A DNA stretch of 7,045 nt, taken from the NCBI GenBank assembly GCA_030039655.1, contig JASHVC010000023.1, positions 1 through 7,045 on the forward strand. Reading direction: 5' to 3'. Every line of letters begins with the position of its first letter. The first letter of the stretch is position 1. Below, one piece after another: positions 1 to 4,983 of this stretch. The notes under the pieces are model-generated. The model was not told where the DNA came from. It made no database searches and saw only the letters and a list, made by a program, of their open reading frames with translations. This DNA is from Xanthobacteraceae bacterium. Its GTDB lineage: Bacteria; Pseudomonadota; Alphaproteobacteria; Rhizobiales; Xanthobacteraceae. The translations under genes and the position numbers were made by a program.

Positions 1-677
1 ACCGACAACGCAGTGAAGCCGCCGAAAACAATCGAGTAATATTGGCAGTACTTCCAGACTTGCGGGTCCTTAAGGATCGCCAATTGCTGCCGCAGTGAGA
101 CACCGCTCTTGCCTGGCGCCGATACATCAGGCGCCGAGAGAAACCAAAAGACCACTGCGGTGCCCAGAAGCGCGACGGCATAGAATTTCGGAACGAATTG
201 CCAGCCGTAATGAGCCATCAGCGCCGGGGCTATGAACATGTTGATGGCCGCGCCAGTGGTTCCCGCGCCGAACACTCCCATGGCGAAACCGCGTCGCTCC
301 TTGGGAAAGAAGCGTGCGACGTAGGGCGTACCGACGGCGAAAGAAGCGCCAACCAAGCCGAGCGCGAGGCCAAGCAACAGGAACTGCCATAGTTCTTGGG
401 CGTAGGTGGCGAACCAAACTGGGACGGCGCAAACAATCAAGAGCAGAAGCATGACTGCCCGGCCGCCAAATCTGTCCGTCCAGATCCCGAGCGGTAGGCG
501 AAACAGCGCTCCTGTCAGCACAGGCGTCGAGGTGAGGAGACCGAATTCGACGCCGTTAAGACCCAGATCGTTCCTGATCTGAATGCCAATGACTCCGAAC
601 ATCAGCCACACGGCAAAGCAGACGACAAACGCCCATGTGGTAACTCCCAGCACCAACAAGCTTCTCACATTTGACAT
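1..677 (-). CDS. narK: NarK-family nitrate/nitrite transporter, MFS (N-terminal 225 residues, 3' end off window)
   Basis: This inner-membrane transporter of the nitrate/nitrite porter branch of the major facilitator superfamily moves nitrate in (proton-coupled) or exchanges it for nitrite. The reading frame from ATG at 677 is open to the left edge, giving 225 residues, about half of the usual 400-450. Visible hallmarks are an early hydrophobic helix (about 7-31), an RLPLG segment with R60 where NarK proteins carry the substrate-binding arginine of helix 2, the MFS loop motif DRFGGR (68-73), ARFFPKERRGFAMG (121-134), and the glycine-rich nitrate signature GVFGAGTTGAAIN (134-146). The GxFGAGxxGAA form resembles type I (NarK1-like) proteins, which are thought to be nitrate/proton symporters; this subtype is an inference. 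GAGGG at 683-687 is well placed as ribosome binding site for ATG 677; an in-frame GTG at 701 is a weaker alternative. An FNR/FixK-type box lies 117 nt upstream. Nitrate reductase genes may follow to the left, which cannot be seen. Confidence 0.93.
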   Translation of the reverse strand, partial: MSNVRSLLVLGVTTWAFVVCFAVWLMFGVIGIQIRNDLGLNGVEFGLLTSTPVLTGALFRLPLGIWTDRFGGRAVMLLLLIVCAVPVWFATYAQELWQFLLLGLALGLVGASFAVGTPYVARFFPKERRGFAMGVFGAGTTGAAINMFIAPALMAHYGWQFVPKFYAVALLGTAVVFWFLSAPDVSAPGKSGVSLRQQLAILKDPQVWKYCQYYSIVFGGFTALS

Positions 678-794
678 GCTGCCCTCGCGAGCATCTTTCA
701 CGGTGATTAGAATAAACGCGGCGCTGCGACGGCCCCTCAGCCGCAATCGCCAAATCACAAGTGCAAGCCCTAAATGTGTCGGTAAGACTGCGCT

Positions 795-808
795 TTGATC
801 TCGATCAA
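795..808 (-). promoter_or_regulatory. FNR/FixK-type operator upstream of narK
   Basis: The 14-mer TTGATCTCGATCAA matches the FNR-family consensus TTGAT-N4-ATCAA at all ten defined positions. It lies between the 3' end of the CopD-like gene and the start of narK, so the only gene it can activate nearby is narK on the minus strand. If it is a class II site centred at -41.5, transcription would begin near 760 and leave a leader of about 80 nt. No convincing -10 hexamer was found at that distance. Either FNR, FixK or a related nitrogen-oxide regulator could bind, since their core sites overlap. Confidence 0.82.
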
Positions 809-865
809 GGCCCAGCCGCGTTTGGGAAATCTAGGAGGGCCAGGCTCGATTCGTCGCGAGTTGGT

Positions 866-1339
866 TCACTCGAACAGCAGCAGACCGTGGCTACCCATGA
901 CGGCCCCCAGGACGGTGATAAGGCTGATGAGCAGTAGGATCCAGTGCAGCCATTCCACACGCTTGAAGGTAAGGTCGGGTTCGGATTGCTCAAGCAACCC
1001 GCCGTGCAAATTCAACGGCTCGACGATGAAAAGCATCAATGTGAAAACCAGCCAAACGGCGACCATCGCGTCAATCCACCAATAGGAAGCATACCGGAAG
1101 CGACCCCACATATCGAAGCGATAGAGCATGTAGAAGCCGGTTAGCCCCACAATCGCCGTCGATATCCGAGCCTGCCAAGCAAAACGTCGCTCAATCTGGT
1201 CGAACAGCTTTATTCGCTCATGTGGCGCCTTGAGCCGGCGAACCGCCGGCAACAAGACCGTCGTCACGAACGCGACACCGCCGATCCAAAGCACGACAAA
1301 GATGACATGCAAGGCCCGCGCAATCGTGACGTCATCCAT
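866..1339 (-). CDS. Small four-helix CopD-like integral membrane protein
   Basis: The product has 157 residues with four predicted membrane helices at about 5-27, 57-75, 88-107 and 130-150. It resembles the CopD-like membrane family ([12 protein letters not shown] near the N-terminus, [10 protein letters not shown] before helix 2, a final helix ending GSHG), but is far shorter than full CopD copper-import proteins and has no periplasmic domain. Histidines H11, H132 and H151 lie in or at the ends of helices and could bind haem or a metal; this is inference. I chose ATG 1339 because AGGAT precedes it at a usable distance and the hydrophobic helix starts right after. The frame runs open to an ATG at 1519, but the extra 60 residues are hydrophilic, overlap nnrS and look like non-coding read-through. 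It is divergent from nnrS, suggesting a related role in nitrogen-oxide or metal/haem handling. No specific function is established. Confidence 0.82.
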   Translation of the reverse strand: MDDVTIARALHVIFVVLWIGGVAFVTTVLLPAVRRLKAPHERIKLFDQIERRFAWQARISTAIVGLTGFYMLYRFDMWGRFRYASYWWIDAMVAVWLVFTLMLFIVEPLNLHGGLLEQSEPDLTFKRVEWLHWILLLISLITVLGAVMGSHGLLLFE

Positions 1340-1492
1340 CGCTGCTATCCTACGGTCTGGCCAACGAAGTGATGGTGGAAAGGTTTCCCGCGGATCCGAC
1401 CATGGGCCTTGCAAAGGGCTGGCATAGATATACGAGAACTTTATACGGCCGCTTTCGCCACGATGAAATGCGGTACCTAGGCGAGCAGGCTT
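1340..1492. promoter_or_regulatory. Divergent intergenic region between the CopD-like gene and nnrS
   Basis: These 153 bp must hold the promoters of two divergent genes. I looked for FNR/NnrR-type TTG-N8-CAA palindromes, NorR-type GTCA-N3-TGAC sites and sigma-54 elements, and saw none. A TTATAC hexamer at 1441-1446 could serve as a -10 element for nnrS, but there is no clear partner -35. The promoter assignment rests on gene orientation only. Confidence 0.4.
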
Positions 1493-2698
1493 ATGGCAAT
1501 TCCTCGGTGTCGGCTGCAAGGCGGCCCAGCGCTCTTTTCAGCCGGTTTCCGCCCGTTCTTCCTTCTTGGCGCACTCTGGGCGGCTATTGCCATTCCGATT
1601 TGGCTGATGGCGTTCGCGGGCGAATCTCAACTTCCGTCGAACCTCTCGCCAGTCGTCTGGCATGTGCATGAGATGATTTTCGGCTACGGCGCAGCTGTGG
1701 TTGCGGGGTTCCTGCTGACCGCAATTCCCAACTGGACCGGACGCATGCCGCTTCAGAACTGGCCACTGGCGGCGCTTCTGGCCTTGTGGGCTGCTGGTCG
1801 CTTTGCAGTCCTTTTTTCGGAAAGGCTTGGTGCCCAAAGCGCGACCGCGATCGACCTCGCATTTCCAGCCGTGTTCGCAGCTGTGGTCGCCCGCGAAATA
1901 GTTACAGGCCGTAACTGGCGTAACCTGCCGATGCTATTAGCGCTTGCGCTCCTGTTTACCGGCAACCTGCTAGTCCATCTGGATTCTCTCGGCCTTTTTG
2001 CAACATCCGAAGTCGGCAATCGAATTGGCGTGGCCACGCTCCTCATGCTCATCAGCCTTGTGGGCGGACGCATTATTCCAAGCTTCACCCGGAATTGGCT
2101 GACCAATGAGCGGCCGGAAATTTCGGCGCCATCGACGTCTAGCGTGATCGATCGGGCTTCCTTGGCAACCGTTGCGCTTGCCCTATTGGTGTGGGCTTAC
2201 GATCCGGACCTTATGATCGCGCCTTGGCTGGAGCTTCTCGCAGGTGCAGCGGTGGGCTTGCGGCTTGCCCGATGGCGCGGTCAAGCCACGATGCGTGAAC
2301 CGTTGCTGATGATTCTTCACATCGGATATGGATGGCTCGCGCTTGGATTCGTGTTGTTGGCGGCCAGTAGTCTCGTTCACATTCTACCACCCACGACCGC
2401 CTTGCATGCGCTTACGACCGGAGCGATCGGTACAATGACACTGGCTGTCATGACCCGAGCCTCACTCGGTCATACAGGGCGCCCGCTGGTGGCCGGGCGC
2501 GGCACCAGAACGATCTATTTGCTCATTACGGTTGCGGCTATCCTACGCCTCATCGCGCCACTCGACACCACCCACTACATCCTTTTGCTCGCTGTTGCGG
2601 GCGCAGCATGGAGCGGTGCTTTTGTTCTGTTCGTCGTCCTTTACGGGAGAGCACTCGCGCGGCCGCGCGTGAAGCCTGGAGGCAGTCAACCAATCTGA
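1493..2698 (+). CDS. nnrS: NnrS family protein (nitric-oxide-associated haem/copper membrane protein)
   Basis: NnrS is a polytopic haem- and copper-containing inner-membrane protein that accompanies denitrification genes and protects cells during nitric oxide stress; its exact reaction is unsettled. The 401-residue product is the usual family length and almost wholly hydrophobic helices. Recognisable blocks are PALFSAGFRPFFLLGALWA (12-30), WHVHEMIFGYGAAVVAGFLL (56-75) followed by PNWTGR, GRIIPSFTRNWL (192-203), and HALTTGAIGTMTLAVMTR (305-322) with SLGHTGR (324-330). Conserved histidines H57, H59, H305 and H327 are candidate haem/copper ligands. ATG 1493 fits the family start a few residues before the PALF block, although its ribosome binding site is weak (AGGCGAG and GCAGG nearby). 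The 153-bp divergent region to the CopD-like gene contains no FNR-type box that I can see. The alcohol dehydrogenase gene follows after 136 bp on the same strand. Confidence 0.95.
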   Translation: MAIPRCRLQGGPALFSAGFRPFFLLGALWAAIAIPIWLMAFAGESQLPSNLSPVVWHVHEMIFGYGAAVVAGFLLTAIPNWTGRMPLQNWPLAALLALWAAGRFAVLFSERLGAQSATAIDLAFPAVFAAVVAREIVTGRNWRNLPMLLALALLFTGNLLVHLDSLGLFATSEVGNRIGVATLLMLISLVGGRIIPSFTRNWLTNERPEISAPSTSSVIDRASLATVALALLVWAYDPDLMIAPWLELLAGAAVGLRLARWRGQATMREPLLMILHIGYGWLALGFVLLAASSLVHILPPTTALHALTTGAIGTMTLAVMTRASLGHTGRPLVAGRGTRTIYLLITVAAILRLIAPLDTTHYILLLAVAGAAWSGAFVLFVVLYGRALARPRVKPGGSQPI

Positions 2699-2776
2699 TC
2701 GGACCGGCCTTTCGTTCCCGTCTGCCGCGAGAGGGTTTGGCCCATTTTCGGCCGTTGCAACTCGTCGGTGTTATCG

Positions 2777-2816
2777 TTATCGGGACACGGCGGCCGCCAA
2801 GCAGTTAAACCGATAA
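2777..2816. repeat. Inverted repeat with a nested GC palindrome in the leader of the alcohol dehydrogenase gene
   Basis: TTATCGG at 2777-2783 is repeated inverted as CCGATAA at 2810-2816. The ten-base palindrome GGCGGCCGCC (2789-2798) lies between the arms. It ends just before the GGGAG ribosome binding site at 2820-2824 of the next gene. It could be an operator or an RNA hairpin in the leader; the arms are short and the spacing of 26 nt is long, so it may equally be chance. Confidence 0.35.
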
Positions 2817-2834
2817 AACGGGAGATCCGCGGCG

Positions 2835-3827
2835 ATGCAGGCCATGGTGCTGGAGCGGCCGCTCGAGCCGCTAAAGTTCGTTGAACGGCCCGATCCTCAA
2901 CCCTCCCAGGGCCAGGTTAGAGTTCGCGTCTTAGCATGCGGCGTTTGTCGAACTGATCTGCATGTAGTCGACGGCGAATTGCCTAACCCGAAGCTGCCCA
3001 TCGTCCCGGGGCATGAAATCATCGGCCGCATTGACGTTGTTGGACCGGGCGTCGACGATCTTGCTGTTGGTATGCGGGTTGGCATTCCGTGGCTTGGTCG
3101 GACGTGCGGCCACTGTGAATACTGTCGCGAAGGCCGCGAGAATCTTTGTAACAGTCCACTATTCACCGGTTACACAAGAGATGGCGGCTTCGCCAGCCAT
3201 GTCGTGGCCAACGCGAACTTCGTTTTTCGCCTTCCCGATAGTGGCGAAGACGTTGCTATTGCTCCCCTGCTCTGCGCGGGATTAATAGGTTGGCGTTCGC
3301 TGAAGATCGCCGGAGAAGGAAGGCGGATAGGCCTTTACGGCTTCGGTGCGGCCGCCCACATCATCGCACAAGTTGCGCGCTGGCAGGGCCGGGATGTGTA
3401 CGCCTTCACTAGGCCCGGCGATACGGCCGCGTTGGATTTTCCACGCAAGCTCGGCGCGAAGTGGGCCGGGAGTTCCGATGTAAAACCACCTGAGGAACTT
3501 GACTGCGCCATCATCTACGCGCCCGTCGGTGCTCTCGTACCGGTCGCGTTGGGGGCTGTACGCAAAGGCGGGCGCGTTGTCTGCGCCGGCATCCACATGA
3601 GCGATATACCAGCGTTTCCCTACCGGCTGCTGTGGCAAGAGAGAGAGCTAAAGTCGGTGGCCAACTTAACCAGACGAGACGGTGATGAGTTCTTCGACAT
3701 TGCGATGAAGGCCGCGGTCGTTACCCAAACGGTCCGTTATCCCCTAAGCCGCGCAAACGATGCCTTGTCAGATCTCAGGACGGGGCACTTGCAAGGAGCT
3801 GCAGTTATAGTGCCAGATGCCTCCTAA
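2835..3827 (+). CDS. Zinc-dependent alcohol dehydrogenase (medium-chain, AdhA/CAD2-like)
   Basis: This cytoplasmic medium-chain dehydrogenase should interconvert an alcohol and an aldehyde with a nicotinamide cofactor. Of its 330 residues, the N-terminal GroES-like part holds the catalytic zinc set: C38 (GVCRTDLH), H60-E61 (PGHE) and C147 (APLLCAG). Structural zinc cysteines are C91, C94, C97 and C105 in CGHCEYCREGRENLC. The Rossmann part begins with GLYGFGAAAH (166-175). The second strand ends YAFTRPG with no acidic residue and an arginine, which suggests NADP(H) preference (inference). Length and motifs fit the shorter zinc-ADH branch of about 330 residues rather than 380-residue iron or fungal types. 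ATG 2835 has GGGAG nine to ten nt upstream; M4 is a less likely start. It lies 136 bp after nnrS, so co-transcription is possible but not shown. The natural substrate is unknown; ethanol/acetaldehyde or longer aliphatic aldehydes are plausible given the acyl-CoA synthetase downstream. Confidence 0.92.
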   Translation: MQAMVLERPLEPLKFVERPDPQPSQGQVRVRVLACGVCRTDLHVVDGELPNPKLPIVPGHEIIGRIDVVGPGVDDLAVGMRVGIPWLGRTCGHCEYCREGRENLCNSPLFTGYTRDGGFASHVVANANFVFRLPDSGEDVAIAPLLCAGLIGWRSLKIAGEGRRIGLYGFGAAAHIIAQVARWQGRDVYAFTRPGDTAALDFPRKLGAKWAGSSDVKPPEELDCAIIYAPVGALVPVALGAVRKGGRVVCAGIHMSDIPAFPYRLLWQERELKSVANLTRRDGDEFFDIAMKAAVVTQTVRYPLSRANDALSDLRTGHLQGAAVIVPDAS

Positions 3828-4217
3828 GTTACCGTAGATCCAGCCATGCATATCGATTTTTGAAATCTATTGCGTTCTTAACCTGCGGGCTTCGAGGCTT
3901 AGCGATGTGAAGTTCGGTGCCGCTTGCACAGGAAACATTGTAGCGATCCACCGAGCTTGGACGCGGTCTGGCATTTACGAGCTGCCGCGGCGAACCCCAA
4001 ACAAGAGCTTCGATGTCAAATTAGCGCCGTAGGGCAGTAGGTGAACGAATGTCGGGCTGACAGTAGGCAACACAGCGAAAAAATTAGGAATCTATATCCT
4101 GGACAGAGCCGCAAGCGCAAACCGATAGGAACTTACCAGTGTAGGCTCACGCCGTTCGCGCCAAGCAAGGGCAAGCAAGTGTCGTGCTTCATATTCAACA
4201 CTGTTCGCTCATTGGCA
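3828..4217. other. Gene-poor interval, no recognisable gene
   Basis: No coding region here can be supported. A 61-codon plus-strand frame (4041-4226) has no family resemblance and its stop falls inside an FNR-type box. A 63-codon minus-strand frame (3832-4020) is free of stops but lacks an ATG, has only an internal GTG, and was not recognised. The octamer CAAGCAAG occurs twice (4162-4169 and 4172-4179). No clear intrinsic terminator for the alcohol dehydrogenase was found; a weak GATTT/AAATC hairpin near 3855 is not convincing. The stretch could be a decayed gene, a long regulatory region for doxX, or hold an unrecognised small RNA. Confidence 0.5.
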
Positions 4218-4231
4218 TTGACGTAAATCAA
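4218..4231 (+). promoter_or_regulatory. Distal FNR/FixK-type operator upstream of doxX
   Basis: TTGACGTAAATCAA differs from the consensus TTGAT-N4-ATCAA at one defined position (C instead of T in the left half). Its centre (4224.5) is exactly 52 bp upstream of the centre of the proximal box, about five helical turns, so both dimers would sit on the same DNA face. If the proximal box is at -41.5, this one is at -93.5. Confidence 0.68.
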
Positions 4232-4269
4232 CATCCCGGCCGCCTCCGTATTCCTACTGGTCCTCAAGC

Positions 4270-4283
4270 TTGATTTGGATCAA
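4270..4283 (+). promoter_or_regulatory. Proximal FNR/FixK-type operator upstream of doxX
   Basis: TTGATTTGGATCAA matches the FNR-family consensus at all ten defined positions. The centre at 4276.5 lies about 80 bp before the doxX start codon. A -10-like TATATG (4304-4309) begins 20 nt after the box, close to the geometry of a class II activated promoter, which would place the transcription start at about 4315-4318 and give a leader of roughly 40 nt. Confidence 0.83.
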
Positions 4284-4303
4284 AGCGCGTAATCGGCAAA
4301 ACC

Positions 4304-4309
4304 TATATG
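4304..4309 (+). promoter_or_regulatory. Candidate -10 element of the doxX promoter
   Basis: TATATG shares four of six bases with TATAAT. It is placed 30 bp downstream of the centre of the proximal FNR-type box, near the distance expected when the activator covers the -35 region. This is a positional inference and no transcription start was measured. Confidence 0.45.
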
Positions 4310-4355
4310 TGAAATGTGCAATCTGCCGCTTGAGCCCACTTCGGGGAGACAGACA

Positions 4356-4847
4356 ATGTCACAGGAAATTAGGTCTGACGCGGAGAAATACTTCATCGTG
4401 TTCTTCCGCCTCACGATGGGCTGGACCTTCCTTTATGCAGCAATCCACCACTTCGGCGACGATAAATTCGTCGTCGGCTTCTTGAGCCACGTGAAGACGT
4501 TTCACGACGTCTACGCACCACTGACCAACCCGACGTTCTTGCCTGTCCTCACCTTCCTGGTGGAATACGGACACTTGCTGATCGGGCTATCGCTGATCTC
4601 CGGCCTGTTGGTGCGCGTGAGTTCGCCGTTCGCCATCATATTGATGGTGCTCTACTGGACGGCGCACATGGATTTTCCCTATATTGAAGACATTAACAAC
4701 TATTTGATCGACTATCACATCGTCTACGTGGGCGTGCTCGGGTATCTGATCTTTAAGAACGCCGGACATGTTTGGGGGCTCGATGGGGTGGTCGAACGCT
4801 GGCATCTGCTTGATCAATATCCGGCTCTGCGGCCACTCGTCGGTTGA
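4356..4847 (+). CDS. DoxX family integral membrane protein
   Basis: The product has 163 residues and four predicted membrane helices (about 12-32, 62-84, 87-105 and 118-134). It shows DoxX-family features: FRLTMGWTFLYAAIHH at the first helix, EYGHLLIGLSLISGLLVRVSSP in the second, DYHIVYVGVLGYLIF in the last, and AGHVWGLD after it. DoxX/DoxD relatives include the small subunit of archaeal thiosulfate:quinone oxidoreductase, but most bacterial members have no proven reaction, so a quinone-linked redox role is only a possibility. ATG 4356 is preceded by GGGGAG at 4343-4348. An upstream in-frame ATG at 4314 would lie at or before the predicted transcription start and adds residues unlike the family. 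Tandem FNR/FixK-type boxes upstream indicate low-oxygen induction. A strong terminator 35 nt after the stop suggests a single-gene transcript. Confidence 0.9.
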   Translation: MSQEIRSDAEKYFIVFFRLTMGWTFLYAAIHHFGDDKFVVGFLSHVKTFHDVYAPLTNPTFLPVLTFLVEYGHLLIGLSLISGLLVRVSSPFAIILMVLYWTAHMDFPYIEDINNYLIDYHIVYVGVLGYLIFKNAGHVWGLDGVVERWHLLDQYPALRPLVG

Positions 4848-4882
4848 TCCCTTACACGGAGTTAAAGGTCCTAACAATCTTG

Positions 4883-4912
4883 ATGCCCGGCCTCACGCCG
4901 GGCATTTCTTTC
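4883..4912 (+). terminator. Intrinsic terminator after doxX
   Basis: A perfect nine-base-pair stem ATGCCCGGC (4883-4891) / GCCGGGCAT (4897-4905) with the five-base loop CTCAC is followed by TTCTTT. It ends the doxX transcript and separates it from the acyl-CoA synthetase gene. The T tract is short and interrupted, but the stem is very GC-rich. Confidence 0.87.
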
Positions 4913-4983
4913 CAGCGGAATGAACCCTCTTCCCCCGCTCGCGCATTAACAGAAGTGGTCCAAACGGCTCCAGATCAAAATCG

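Noticed and set aside
127..432. Minus-strand 101-codon frame within narK
   Set aside because: It overlaps the narK frame, which shows clear transporter motifs throughout, so it is a shadow.
1340..1519. N-terminal extension of the CopD-like protein to ATG 1519
   Set aside because: The extra 60 residues are hydrophilic, overlap the nnrS start and are unlike the family; ATG 1339 has a better ribosome binding site and directly precedes the first helix.
4162..4179. CAAGCAAG direct repeat as a possible CRISPR or iteron
   Set aside because: Only two short copies two bases apart; no array structure.
4041..4226. 61-codon plus-strand open frame
   Set aside because: No family resemblance, no convincing ribosome binding site, and its stop codon lies within the distal FNR-type box.
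4314..4355. Upstream start of the DoxX protein at ATG 4314
   Set aside because: It would lie at or before the transcription start predicted from the FNR-type box, and ATG 4356 has a good GGGGAG in front.
4810..4817. TTGATCAA palindrome near the end of doxX
   Set aside because: It lacks the four-base spacer of an FNR-type site and lies inside coding sequence.
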